From: Lactarius indigo | Lineage: Eukaryota > Basidiomycota > Agaricomycetes > Russulales > Russulaceae | DNA: 64,000 nt | Direction of reading: 5' to 3' | Assembly (NCBI GenBank): GCA_025766275.1 | Contig: JAFKAC010000043.1 | Location: 372,001-436,000, forward strand | Part shown: one piece after another, positions 10,041 through 25,100 of the stretch | How the letters are laid out: every line of letters starts with the position of its first letter | Numbering within the stretch: the first letter of the stretch is position 1 | The notes under the pieces: generated by a model | The model's database searches: none | Seen by the model: only the letters and a program-made list of their open reading frames with translations | Told to the model about the DNA's origin: nothing | Translations under genes and position numbers: made by a program

Positions 10041-13000
10041 GGAAAAGAATATCTGGACAATTCAAACTGCGCAAAACTTCAAGGACAGCGAGGTCAGCGC
10101 GCGTGCCCGAAAGGAACGGGGTTTTCCAAGCAGACGGTCAACGGCGTCGGCGGCGCAAGTGGGCGCAGGTGGAACGGAATGGACGGACCCCTTATTATGC
10201 GCATGTATCAGACGGCGACTTGCGACACGAACCTTACTTGGTCTATCCCGTTGACGGTAACGTGAGAGCTCGTGGGGAGAGGCACACAACTCAATACGCC
10301 ATGCTGGGTGGCGCTGATGTAAAAGAAAAAAAGGAGGGGGCATAGAATTTCCATGAATGCGATGCAGGTCGAGCTAAGAAGGGCGTGGGCACCGAACCAA
10401 CCCTCGCACACATCCCTACGACCGAACAGCGGCTCAGCATCGACGCGCCGACCGGACGATGAGCCAATAACGCACCACTAGAAGGCCTATCAAGGCCTCC
10501 CAAGCCAAGAGCTCATCTGCGGCTGCCCGCATGCCACTTCTTGATAAGGCCGCTGGGTGAGCTCGAAAAAGGGTAACCCTGCACGCGTACGGGGGAAAAT
10601 TGTTGAAGCGCGACGGCGGCCACGGAGAAATATGTGTATGCGCACCTCGCGCGAGACCGCCGAACGACCTTACAAGAAGCGGATGGAATGCGATCAAGCG
10701 AAGATGATCTCGCTGCCTGAAGGAGGAGTTGACGACAGCTAGAGGGTCGGGCGTCGGATAGTCAGCGGGAGCGCGACAGACGAGGAGGAAAGGAGGGCGC
10801 ACACTCACAGGGTGAGTGAAAAGGTAATTGAAAAAAACGAGTGTTTGGCAGGCCGAAGAGTAGGTAACACAGAGGGGAACCCTTTTATACGTTTTCTCTT
10901 CCAGCGACGCTTGATATGGGTAACAGATAGTCCGGACCGCCGGTACCCGAGTCGCATCGTGCCTGCCGTTCGGTTCAGAGCTGGAGAGTGATCACGCCAG
11001 AAGATTGACCCTGATGTTGCGGCAGACCCCAACCCTTGCACCGGCTACGCAGCGCCTCTACCCAGGGCTGGCGACTCAATAGGAATGAGTTGTCACAGGC
11101 CACATTTGGACGGCCTTCCGACGTTAATGGTACAAGAGATATCACCTAGGTGGGAAAAGGGGACTAATTACCTGTCCAAGAAAATTTTCAAAGAGGGTGA
11201 AGGCCTGGCGAAGAAGCTGTACTGACCGCGTTAGAGGGTTGCCGGGGAAGATACGTGTAGCGAGGTTCTACAGAAGGAGAATGAGTGCGATTCCGTCCGT
11301 TTCCCTCGCCTCGTTTCGTTTACACGTACGACGTTTCTGAGACTCCAACTGACGTGTATGTGATTTGTATTGTATGTGTATGAGTGTATGTAGACGCGCG
11401 CACACGCACCCTGCATGTGTTATCGAAAAGCCCTCAGCCGCCGCAGTTATCTTCTGCTTCCCCGCAGCAGCTAGGAGAAAACGAAACAGAACAAGAGGGC
11501 GAATTGGAGTTCTATGCCGCATCCCGGGGGGTGACACGGGAAATGGGGGACCACACAAAAGGAATCACGCACGTGTGGGATTTTAGCTATGCATCCCGCC
11601 GGCCGCAGACTCCGTGTTTTCTCCCGCACAGTTGATTAGACTCTGTGATACACGCTGGACCAAGCCCAAAAGTGCCGCATGCATGTGTGCGATCAAAGTC
11701 TGTTTTTGACAGATTTCGTCCCACACCTTCAGCAAAGTTTGTTGTTCCACCCCCATTCGAAGAGGGATGACACGAGACAGGGCGTGGCAGCATATTTGAT
11801 AGGAATCAGTGGAGGCAACCTTAGATTAACAGCCCAGGCTGGGGGTAGGGCCACGCACGGGGGAACAAGAATTACGGTTGCTCCAGGGCCCAGGGGAGCG
11901 GAGAGTGTGTGCGTGTTCCAGAAAAACGCTTCCCAGGAAGTAGCCTTATCGGGTGTGTTGGGAGAAGGACAGCGCAAAGTCGCCGTGGCCATGTATGGGA
12001 GGACGCGTCGTCATCTATGTGGTTCAAGACTTTATCTTTTCCTTCCCGCAAAGCATCAGGAATATAGTCACGCCCAGAGCTATTAGCACCACCCACCACC
12101 AGGGGTACGGTCTCAGGACAGTAACTACTAGTGGGAAGCGTGTTGGACTATTCCAATCTCAGTATAACTCACTCACCCCTACAACGTTTTGTCCAAGTTC
12201 TCCACGCATGCTGCGAGGGTCTGGAGAGAACCGCCTTTTATCGGATACGAATCAAGGTTGCCCGCTCTCCCAGAGGCGGAGGCGCAAAGAAGGGCACTTT
12301 TTCATAGATGAGCGATGTGGTGGCCTCCCAGATATGGCGCCGATCGCGCTCGCCAAAAGCCGGTCCGCTGGCAAGTCGACAAACGGTCGTTGAGGTACCC
12401 ACAACCGCAAACCAGGGAGAAAAGGCTCCTGAGAACGAGGGTGAGAGAAAGGGGGTGCTTAGGTCGTTGGCTCTTTCTCCGGGACGGGGGATTAGATGGA
12501 ATTAGCTTAGTCGGACCTCGTGCCCACCGCGACGCGCCGACGCCTTGCGACTCTTTCATTTCACTTTTCATATCGATTTGTGCCTGCCCCGCCCCGAACT
12601 TCCGACTGTATGAGAGGTGCAAAACAGGATGGCCGGGCCATTGGGCCTTGCGTTGAGCGATCCCATCAAAAGCACCGAACCGTGAGAGATAGGGTCGTCG
12701 ACTTCGTCCGTCCCTGCTGCGGACAGGTTGGTGGGTACATGGGTGAGCAAGCCTGTTTCAAATCTTCAGTGACTGGCGGAACAGAAGGAAAAATGGACAG
12801 ACAACGCACGGGTACGTTTGAGCCGGAGGAGCAATTCTCTTCGGTTAAAGGCGAGGCGGAGACAAAGCAACTAGTAACGCACGACACGAAGAAAGTCTCA
12901 CTCGGAAGGCTGCGCTGTACCCAGCTGCTCCAGCCTCCAGCGCGCGAAGAGTGGGGGCATTATACTTGGCCTCCATGCCTGTCATAGAACAAGTGACTCC

Positions 13001-14325
13001 TGGGAAATTGTCGCTGTCATTGGCCGCCTCCTGGGGAGCGCCGGAGGAATGGGAGACAAATGGAACAAAGATGCTCCGCTGGCACCTCTGGCACCGCCGC
13101 GCTGGGTACACCATCGGCTGCTCTATCACTTGTGCCGTACCATTACTGTACTGTAACCCCTATACCGAGTTTGTTTGAATGAAAGCTGGCGAATGTGTGG
13201 AGTACAGCGCTCTTGAGCCTCATCGCGCCGTACATCAAACAAACTATTTGGGAACGCGCATTCCACGAGCGAGTCCTGTCAAGGGAAATATGATTGGTGG
13301 ATGGCGTGCTATTCTACTGGCTGTGGAACGTGCTCGACGTCCGTCCGAGTCGGAGGCGGCATAACCGGAAGGAACAAGTTAAATTCGAGGTGAAATGGGA
13401 GAAAGATAGGAACTCTAAGGCAGGTAACAGGAAAAGAAACAACACGCCAATCATACCTTTGAAGATACCTGCTCCCCACGACCTGTTGAGACAATACTCG
13501 GATCTATTGTATCACGTGATCAAACATCGCAAAAATGCCTCTTGAGCTCCGTGCCCGCAAAATCTGATATAGATGTTACCCCATAAACAAACAAGCGAGG
13601 AAACTGTCAGGAGCGTGGAAAATTTGTTCTAGAAGTCTTGATAAGACCAAGGGCTCACCCATCATCATCACAATAGTGTATTACGGTGCATCACCGGCGG
13701 CATGACAGTTTTGGAAACATGGGACCCGCGCGATTGACGCCTTGGGAAGTCGTTTGTCGACTCAAGTGGGCATTTGACAAAAGATGACAGGAGCGTGGCG
13801 CGTGGTTTTAAACAATTCATTCGTCACAAGAATTTGCATGTGTGAATAAAAAATCTCGGACGTCTTTGAGGGTGCGAAATTTAGACCCCAGATTTGTTCG
13901 TGGTTATGAAGGGAATCGTTTCAGTCGTTTGAAAGACCAACGGTAATCAGGCCAAGCGGAACCAGGTACAAGTATTGGGAATAAAGGAGGAAGGGAAAGA
14001 TGGTATGACGACTGAGGGTGCGGAGATTGTCCTTAAGTACCACGTCCCTGTATTTGGAATACATGTGGCGTGTTGGACCCGGGGAGAACGGGCTCCGATC
14101 GTGGACGTGATCGAAGCGGTGAACAGAAAAGGAGAGTATACTTACATCGTTCGTGCTTACACTCGCATGGAACCTGGACAACACTCGCGTGTGCACATTC
14201 AATAATAAACAGAAAAACGACAAGCGCACGCGAACGACTACCAGCGTCCGCGTTACGGATACATAAATTGAAGCGCTGTACAATAGGATTAACATTGTTC
14301 CTTCGTAAGAAGCGACCGCGGTGGT
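10041..14325. other. 4.3 kb gene-poor interval
   Basis: I find no protein family, tRNA or transposon in this stretch. Open frames of 60-135 codons occur on both strands but none resembles a known family or splices into a longer one. The frames near 13921-14295 lie in the likely 3' region of the Gis2-like gene. It could hold fast-evolving genes, long non-coding RNA or an old element. Confidence 0.4.
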
Positions 14326-15246
14326 TCAGTGCACGGCGTTGGCCCCGTCCGCGGGAAGCGTGGGATTACCCCAGGGATCGTCCTGAACTTCGCCCCACGT
14401 AGTGTCCTCCTCCTCAACCGGCTCTCTACCTTCAGTGCAGTCCTTGGCGATCTGAAAACGCGTACAAGTAAGCGCAGGGAAAGAAAGGCGGGAGGGGATA
14501 GGCAGCAGACGTACGTGGCCGTCTTTCTTACACCTGTAACACGTCTTGACGGGGGGCTTCGCGCCGCTCATGTCCTCCGTGACGGCATACGGCGGAGCCA
14601 AACAGTCCCTAACACGACAAATTAGCCAAACGGAGGGCGCGGGATGCAGCGGCCTATTACGTACCGCGCCATGTGGTTCGGCCCACCGCAGCGATAACAC
14701 TTAACGGGCGGGAGCGAGGCCACGTTCAGTCCACGGCCGGGGGGTGGCGCGCGCGGCGCAAAGCCGTACTCGGCGGCGTCGTTGGGACACACGCGCGCGA
14801 TATGGCCAAAGTGGCCGCAGTTCTGATAACCAATGAGGTTGCTTTGTGGGGGCTCGGGCCGGAGGAACGTACGTAGCACTTTTGGTTGGAGCCCTGCAGG
14901 CGCAGCGTTGGGCATTCCGCCTGGATGTGTCCGATACCGCCGCATGAGTAACATTGCTTGGCGGCGACGCTGCGCGGTTCGGGACATGCAGAGGATTCGT
15001 GCCCCGGTTTGCGACAGTTGTAGCACAACCGATCTTGCGACGTACAGTTCTCAGCAATGTGTCCAACTGTCGGTGCTACGCATTAGCTCTATATCCAAAC
15101 ATTGCAAAAGGTCGAGGGGATGAGGGACGGGATTGGAACAGGAAAGCTTGGGTAAGAGAGAAGGGGTGCGGGAGTGTGTGTGAAAGGGAGAGGGACGCAC
15201 GATTGCCGCATTTGAAGCACCCCTTCTTGGAGATGTTGTACGCCAT
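14326..15246 (-). CDS. GIS2: CCHC zinc-knuckle nucleic-acid-binding protein (Gis2/Byr3/CNBP-like)
   Basis: Five exons (15201-15246, 14873-15066, 14665-14822, 14515-14608, 14326-14451) give 205 residues with six CX2CX4HX4C zinc knuckles. They begin at about residues 10, 30, 54, 79, 122 and 156, for example CFKCGNLGHIAENC and CYSCGGIGHIQAEC. Every intron but the last falls inside or beside a knuckle, and splicing is what completes knuckles 1, 4, 5 and 6, which strongly supports the model. The C-terminus is acidic (PVEEEDTTWGEVQDDPW). Family members bind single-stranded nucleic acid and act in translation and mRNP granules; yeast Gis2 has seven knuckles. The symbol is by family resemblance; other CCHC proteins of similar build exist. 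Confidence 0.88.
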
Positions 15247-15742
15247 TTATAACAGAAAAGAAAAGAAGTAAAAATTATATATACAGCAGCGTCTTCTTCT
15301 GCCTTTGCTTCGGATGTCCGACTCGTTCGTGTAACCTGTCAAAAATGGTAATTTTAACATCCGAGAAAGAAGGTGACGATGATAAGCGCCGTCATCAATG
15401 AAGGGAGAAAAACCGGTGTTAGCCAGCCAAGTGGGCAAGTGGGAATCAGCGGACGGACCTCTCGGCTAATCGTCCTCGCAGCCCTCTACCAACTGGAGCC
15501 CTACTGTCCTACTAGCGGTCCCTCCCTTCGACGAGCGAGCGCCACTATTTCACAGTGACGGGGTTGGATTGGAAAAAAATGATAAAGCGGCACGCAAAAC
15601 CATAACAAACATGAAGACAATGCCCGAAGGCCGCGCGCCGGCCCTGAAGTAAGCATTTCCCGCGCCCCTGCCGACCCGAGCCAAAATCTCAACTCAAATC
15701 TATACAGTATCCGTACACATGCATCAACATAGTCCCATATCC
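15247..15742. other. Intergenic region between Gis2-like and SEC18 genes
   Basis: No gene recognised. It should contain the promoter of the Gis2-like gene and the 3' end of SEC18. Confidence 0.5.
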
Positions 15743-18528
<2,786 letters not shown>

Positions 18529-18699
18529 GTGGGAGTTGTGAAGCTAGTTCACCGGATATCTGACGTGTACAGTGTAGTCTAGCAGCAGGCTGTACAGCGC
18601 GGCGCTGCCTCAGGTTGCGCATGCACTGCCAATGATTAAGCTAGCAATTATTACATAATACAGACCTATCGCGGGAGAACTGCTGGCGGGACCTCTGCC
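18529..18699. promoter_or_regulatory. Divergent promoter region, SEC18 / STIMATE-family gene
   Basis: Only 171 bp separate the two start codons, so both promoters must lie here or overlap neighbouring exons. No clear TATA box is seen; an AT-rich patch lies at 18635-18663. Confidence 0.5.
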
Positions 18700-20145
18700 A
18701 TGTCGACATCACCACCCCCACCATCACTACCACCCTCACCAGGTGAACCAGGAGGGGTGTTCGACGACTATCCAGTTGATCGCAAATCATGTCAGCTTCT
18801 TGGCCCGACTGCACTCGTACGGTTTATCCCCTCTGGTTCACCCTGGCGTATCATCCCAACACAGCGTCTTTAGATCGTGCAGGCCTTGATGGGTGTGCTC
18901 GTTATCTCCTCTCTTCTCTTCAAACGGCATAGAGAAAAACCAAAGCGACCTTGGCGTATCTGGTGCGTCCGTACCTTCTTTGCTGTTTAACTCAGACATC
19001 CATCCCTGTTGCAGGTTGTTCGACGTGTCCAAGCAGGTAGTCGGTCAGATGTTTGTGCACGGCGTGAATGTGTTCGTATCGGATGTGGGCTCGACACGGA
19101 CGTCTGGGAACGCATGTGTGTATTACTTTCTCAATATCCTCCTTGATACCACCCTCGGTACGTCCGATTTTTCCTCGTCTCACCCCGCTCGAGTGCCTTA
19201 TGGAATGGTACACGTCTCAGGTGTCTACGCCATCTATATCACCCTATTCCTCCTGACATGGTACTTTTCCGAGAAGCTAAAGCTAAAAGGGCTCCGGTCA
19301 GGGCAATATGGCTCACCACCATCCGTCAACTATTGGGTCCGCCAATTGGCCATATACGTCATCTCCCTCACTTCCATGAAACTCTTCGTCGTCGCCGTCG
19401 TCGCCTTTTGGGATGTCTTATCGGACATCGCGGGATGGTTGCTAAGTTGGCTAGGCAACGGCGACACCGCCCAGGTCATCTTGTGCGTTGTGTAAGCTAC
19501 CTCGGCGCGTCTCACTAATCCTGGTGCGCGCGCAGCACGATGGGCCTCTTCCCAATTTTCATGAATATCATCCAATTCTGGGTCATCGACTCGATTATCA
19601 AAGTTGGTGGTATGGGGGGCCTTGGGACGCCACCTGATGAGCCGGACGAGGAGGCCGACCACGAACCGCTCTTCCATGCCACCGACGATCCCGATGGTGA
19701 TGAGGATGAGGACGACAGCGGAGAGGCGGCCATACCCCCCGCCGCCAAACGCGACATTGAGGCACAGACACGCCTGCGCCACTCGGCCGACTCTTCGCAC
19801 ACGTACCCGCCCAGCCTGCCCGACTCGCCGACAGTCCCATCGACGACCATCCGCTACACGAGCCGGTCCCCTCCACCCATCTCGCGCAGTCTTCCCTTGA
19901 CCCAACGCCGCCACTCACCTCCTGCGCCGTTCCTTCCACGTTCCGCCGGGGCGCCTGCGCTCCTGCACAGTCCACCGTCAAAGGGTAATAGGGGTGTGGG
20001 TGCTCGGATGAAGGAGGACTGGCAGGCATGGGACGGCGAGGAGGATTGGGCTGACCGCGTTGGCGAGGAAGAGTGGACAGGGCGACGGGCAGAGTTTAGA
20101 AAGGGCGAGGTCGATGGCACCTGGCGAGCAGGGGAGGGCTCATGA
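18700..20145 (+). CDS. STIMATE / YPL162c-family multi-pass membrane protein
   Basis: Five exons (18700-18816, 18874-18962, 19015-19157, 19221-19482, 19536-20145) encode 406 residues. After a Pro/Ser-rich start, LLGPTALIVQALMGVLVISS begins the first membrane segment, followed by RHREKPKRPWRIW and LFDVSKQVVGQMFVHGVNVF. Further hydrophobic segments follow (VYAIYITLFLLTWYF, IYVISLTSMKLFVVAVVAF, GLFPIFMNIIQFWVIDSIIK). This is the PF12400 pattern: in yeast a vacuolar membrane protein, in animals the ER protein STIMATE that modulates STIM1. The C-terminal 190 residues are acidic and Ser/Pro-rich without hydrophobic segments, so probably a cytosolic tail. The ATG at 18700 gives phase-consistent introns throughout. 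Confidence 0.9.
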
Positions 20146-20289
20146 TACTCCGTTGGTTTTTCTCATCGCTCTTTCGCATTTTACTTTCCGGTGAGAAGGG
20201 ATCAATCGGCATTCACACGCATGCGTCCATAAACAGTAACCTTAGTAACGGCATGTACGGTTATTCACACGGTTGTCAACCATTAGTAA

Positions 20290-20870
20290 TATGATGACAC
20301 ACTTAATGTGTCCATGGGGTACCAAGGTGAGTCATCATGCATCATGAGAACAGAGTGCCCTTGCCTAGCCAATAGGTGAGGGTTCTTGTGACTCATGTGA
20401 GAAAATTATGGTTCTGGGGTGCTGGAGAAGGTTCTAGACAAGGTTTGGGGTGTTCTTTCCCAGCCAATAGGGTGTGGGTGCCTGTGGCTTATGTGATAAA
20501 ATTTGAAATTACCCAAGGGTATAAAGCACCTGGCCCTTCCCCCACTACCCTTTATCCCCTTGACCTTGAACCACCACCAAGACAAAAAAACAATTGCATT
20601 TGTCCCTTTTTTTTTTTCAAGAGTTTGTTATAAGTAGAGATCTTTTCATTCAAGTCTCAACTTTGTAATACTCAACATCAAGAACTGTGGCCACACAGTC
20701 AACAAACAACCTCAGTGCCAACCCCCCCTTCAGCAGTTTTTCACCATTTCACCAACCAGTAAGTTGAAACATTGCAATAAAAGACATTATTAACCAATTT
20801 TCTTCAGGGTCCAAGGTCAGAGCCCACAGGGCTCACCAGCCATATCCATCTGAGCGGACCCTCAATTTGT
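20290..20870 (+). mobile_element. LTR-like / retroelement 5' region remnant
   Basis: This stretch is visibly more AT-rich than its surroundings and promoter-like: two AGCCAATAGG boxes (about 20370 and 20461), a TATA-type GGTATAAAG (about 20518), poly-T and an AATAAAAG. An inverted repeat GACACA/TGTGTC sits at 20296-20312. Downstream, AAGGTCAGAGCCCACAGGG (about 20813) resembles the primer-binding region that follows copia LTRs. No gag or pol frame follows; the Clr2-domain gene begins about 50 bp further on. Exact ends and target duplications could not be fixed. An ordinary AT-rich promoter is the alternative. Confidence 0.4.
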
Positions 20871-20920
20871 TACCACGGATTGATACCATAAACGGCGACC
20901 ACTTCACTCCATCAGCCAAC

Positions 20921-21857
20921 ATGAACCAATCGGAGACTGCATCCCCGACCGAAGAGTCTCCTCCAGATTTCCAACTGCGCCGAGGTCGCGATGGATGGTC
21001 TGGCGGGAACCAACGCTTTCGTGTCGTCGACAATATGATCAAAATCAAGAAATCGGACGCTGATCCCAAGCACGTACCTTCGGAGCAACAGCGTCACAAG
21101 GTGTATGACGACTCGGGCAATTTCTCGCAGCACGTACAGCAGTTCCAAGGCGATCACGTCTTCCAGCTGTGGATGTCCAAGATCGGACCATATCTCGCTG
21201 ACTGGGTGCTGGACAAGAGGAATGATCGTGCGTCCTTTTTTTATTTACCCTTTTTTTGTTTAGAGTTATTGACTTGACGTGTCAACTCCAGCGACGGCGC
21301 TTAGACTGCCATGGAAGCTCATCGCGTTCCCGCCGGGCTACACGCTCTGGGTGCACCTGACGGGCGACAAGAGCGATCCCGCCAACCCACGCACCGACGC
21401 CTACCTCTACGGCTCCAAACACAAGATCTTCCGCTCGCCCATGGAGTTCGTCGAGCACGCGATATGGCTCATGAAGAGCGGCTCCGCCGGCGACCAGTGC
21501 TTCTGCAAGTACTGCACGCCCGGCCAGAACCAGATCGCGATCAACCGCCGCCTTAACCACCGCGACGATTCGGACGATTCGGAAGAGGACGACGAGGACG
21601 AGGACGCCAGCAGAGGCAGCGATGGAGGCGGCCCCCCCGCGGCTACCGTGGCTGCTATTAACGCGTCGCGCCATAAGCTCTTCCGGAATCGCCCTGGTGC
21701 AGGCGCCACGGCAGCTGCTATTGCCTCGGCTGCGGCGCGTCGTGAGCGGCTCCTGGCTAAGCGGCGCGAGCGGTCGCCGATGAGGATAAAGGCGAAGGAT
21801 TATAGGGTAGGGAATGGTGGTGGCCCCTCTGGTGCAGGTGGCAGTGGTGTACCCTAG
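20921..21857 (+). CDS. Clr2 N-terminal (transcription-silencing) domain protein
   Basis: Two exons (20921-21227 and 21292-21857; 64-nt intron) give 290 residues. The core reads LPWKLIAFPPGYTLWVHLTG, then RTDAYLYGSKHKIFRSPMEF, EHAIWLMKS and FCKYCTPGQNQIAINRRL, which fits the Clr2_transil domain. In fission yeast Clr2 is part of the SHREC complex that enforces heterochromatic silencing. This protein is much shorter than S. pombe Clr2 (about 540 residues) and ends in an acidic patch (DDSDDSEEDDEDED) followed by a basic Arg/Ala-rich tail. Such short Clr2-domain proteins occur in basidiomycetes. The Cys pair CKYC may bind metal (inference). The ATG at 20921 is the first in frame; upstream DNA is LTR-like. 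Confidence 0.75.
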
Positions 21858-22197
21858 TGGTCCCACTGCCCAGGTGGCCCTATATCAATCACGTTGAAAC
21901 TCCCGGTGCGTCCAGCAGGACGAAGCACCTTTTATTTCCTTTACTCAGCTCTCGCTATGACATGTCGCTATCGCTTTCGAGATCACGTTTTTTTAATCCC
22001 CGCAAGTAGGCGAAGAGAGGTAGTTGGACAGCGCGTCTTTCTGTTTCCCGTACTATTTTGTTGTCGTTGAAATACACAAATAATCATACCAGAATCGTTT
22101 CTCTCACGCGCGAGTGCATTTGTGATCCATGACAGCAATTACTTTTACACGTGTATAAATCCCAAAAAACCAACATAAGTTCGTGTGTCATCAAGCA
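21858..22197. other. Short convergent 3' spacer
   Basis: Lies between the convergent stops of the Clr2-domain and Virilizer-like genes; nothing recognised. Confidence 0.5.
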
Positions 22198-25100
22198 TCA
22201 CGACCCAAACGGCGCTCCCAGCCCCATCCCATACGGATTCGAAGGTAGTACCGGAATCGGCATGGGCATCATGACCGGCGATGACGACGCCGCCATCGCC
22301 GCCGACTGAAACTCCTACAATATCACCAACCAGATCTCAGCACGCAACGCAACACAAAAGGAGAGAGGGAGAACGTACGTCGACATGGGTACTAGGCAGC
22401 CTGCTCGTATTCTGCCGCGCGCTCGGCGTCTGCCTCAACGCCCTAAAATCATTCGCCGTATACGTCCTCGTGAGGCCCGTCACCGCCGGGCTGCGCAATA
22501 ACGCCGTGGGCGGCGACACCGTGACCATATTAAGCACTCCGCGGGCATGCACCGGCGTCGTCGCCCGCAGCGGCGGCTGGGCGGAGTCCTGCGCCATTTC
22601 CAGATCCTCCGAATCGTGCTGGTGGTGGTGCGGGGCGTCCGGGCGGAGGAGCGCGTCAAGCGCGAGACGCACTGGCGCGCCTGGCGCTGGGAGCTCTACG
22701 AGCGGGCGGGGCACCGCGTCCTCCGCGTGTGCAGTCTGTAGGTGCATGCGCACGTGCTCAAGGGCGGCGCGGCGCGAGCCGGGGAGGGCGCCGGCGAGCT
22801 CGTCGCAGAGCTGCGCGAAAGTGTCGGTGGAGATGCCGTGGAGCGCTGCGAGCTGCGGGAGGCCCGCATGTGACTGCTGGACGAGCCACTCGAGCAGCGC
22901 GAGCACGGCCGGTGCCTCTGCCTTCATCGTCGAAGTAGAAGGAGTAGGGGAGGCTATGACGAGGAGGGCGTCGCCTAGCTCGCTTGATAATCTGTCTGGT
23001 TCGATGGTCCGGATGGGCACCTGCCGCAGCGCCGTGAGTGCGAGCGCCAACGGCGTCGATGTGGGTGTAGAAACTGGCAGCGACGCGTGCTGCGCAGCAC
23101 GCAAAAAGACGAGTGCGAGCACAAAACACAAGTTGCGGTCGAGCGTGCCGGACTGTACGAGCGCCTGTGCGAGCTCGACTTGCTCGTGCGACGCGGCGCG
23201 CGTCGCGAGAAGCAGGTTCATCGCTGCTGCGAGCAGACCGGCGGGCTCGGACTCCGCGCCGATGAACGCGAGGAGGCGCTGTGCGGTAGGCGCCATCCCG
23301 CGTACGAGGTCGTGTAGCAGGCGAAGCGCGGAGACTGCCTGGTGCGCCTTGACGGCACAGAGCGCGGGTGAGGGGTCGTGTGCAGGATCGTGCGCAGCGA
23401 GCACGCGCAGCGCACCACCGAGTGCGCGAAGCTCCTCGAGCACGAGCCACTCCGCGAGACCGAGTACGCCGCCGTCGAATTCTGCGAGCCGCCGCACGAG
23501 GTGTGCACGCCCGTCTACGTCCAGCACACGAAAGAACGTCGCCAGCTCCGGTAGGATTTTGGGTAAGGCTCGTCGTGTCGCGTCGGCGCCCGGGGCGTCG
23601 GACTCGAGTGGTAGTACGAGGTCTACGAGGCTCAGCGCGTGCTGGGCGCGTCGCGCAGGATCCTGCGATGCTGCGCTCGCGCCGGCGACGTCCGCACCGC
23701 GTCGTAGCAAGGTGCGCAGGACGAGCTCGGGATCAAGCGCGCGCACAATGCCGACGCACGTCCCTCTGAGCCCTTGCGCCACGCGCGTGCTGTCTACGGA
23801 AGTTAGCATATCCGCAGCGTCCGCCGATGCGAAAAGGTCCGCAACCACGTTAACGAGGCCGTGCGCCGCTCGCCCAGGGAGTGGATAGGTAGGTATGAGG
23901 TGTGTGAGCACCTGCAAGAGCTCGTTTGCGGCGGCCAGGAGGTCTGTCAGTGACGCGCGAGAGGAAGAGCCCGTGAGGGGTGGTGGCAGGGTGAGTGAAA
24001 AATGCGCCTGGGCGTCGGCGGTGAGGATCTCGAGCGCGGCGAGCAAGTGGAGAGGTAACCCGTGGGTGTTCTGAGCCCATAGAGCGTTGAGGGTGGCCCA
24101 CTCACCCTCGTCAGAATCGCCGGTTTCGAGTTCGTGCATAAGGACAACAGTAGCGATGCGGAGCTTGAGCAGATCGTCGGCAGAGACGGGTCGTGCAGGA
24201 GTGTGTGCGAGCTCCTTGATCGCGGCAGGAAGCCCATCGTCAACGAGACGTGCTAGGGTACGCAAGGTGGCGCATTCTGCGTCATTGATCGCAGAAAACC
24301 CAGGTTGAAGTGCGAGAAGACACTTGATGAGGTGGGGAGATAAGAAGGCGCGCGGATCGCGTGTGAGATCGTACAGGATATGCTCGGCATGAATCCCAGA
24401 GCGCGTCGGCGTGTCGTCGTCCATCATACATTCAAGGCGGAAAATCATCTGGCGGAGGAGCAGGAGGTAATTCAGAACCTGCAGCATCTGCGTCAATATC
24501 AAGAGGGCAGAATAAGATGAACATCTAGGCGCACCTCTCGATAGTGCGGGGCGCCCTGCCATACACGCATAACACCAAATGCACGTGAGCGGCACAGTTC
24601 GTTGGGCACGCTATCCGCCCACGCGTACGCGGCAAGCACGCATGCGACTCCAACCCAAGCACGGAGCTCAACGAGTTCCTCCGCCTCGGAGATGCGCGCA
24701 ACGAGATCGGGATGTGTGACAAACGCGTGCAGAGCGACGCCGAAGGACGGTTCGTCTCCACCAAGGTCGCGTAGGACCGCTCTCGCAGAAGCAAAAGAGG
24801 CATTGGGTTCCCAAATCGCAGCCAGAAGTTCGTCCCAGCCACGCAGACGATCGATTAGGCGCTGTGCTGCGCGCTTCATATAAGGATCTAGCCCTGGGGC
24901 GCGCCCGAGAGCCTCGAGTTCTTTAGGAAGATCGGCTGCGGTAAGTGTCTTGGCAATGTCAGGGTTTGCGGCTGCGACCAGAAGGTGCATGAGCGTATCT
25001 TCCTCCATGGAGGAGGCGTCAAAGATAGCCCGGATATCAATACGGTCCTTAGAATCTCGGGATGAGTGCTTGTGGTAAGGTAATAGACGAAACCCATACG

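Noticed and set aside
10434..10808. 124-codon minus-strand frame
   Set aside because: No ATG-based start with family resemblance, no conserved motif and no splice partners; probably chance.
13921..14295. Overlapping frames on both strands just downstream of the Gis2-like gene
   Set aside because: Lie in the probable 3' untranslated region; neither product resembles a known protein.
22281..23888. 535-codon plus-strand open frame
   Set aside because: Antisense to the main Virilizer-like exon, very rich in Ser/Arg/Ala; an artefact of GC-rich third codon positions on the opposite strand.
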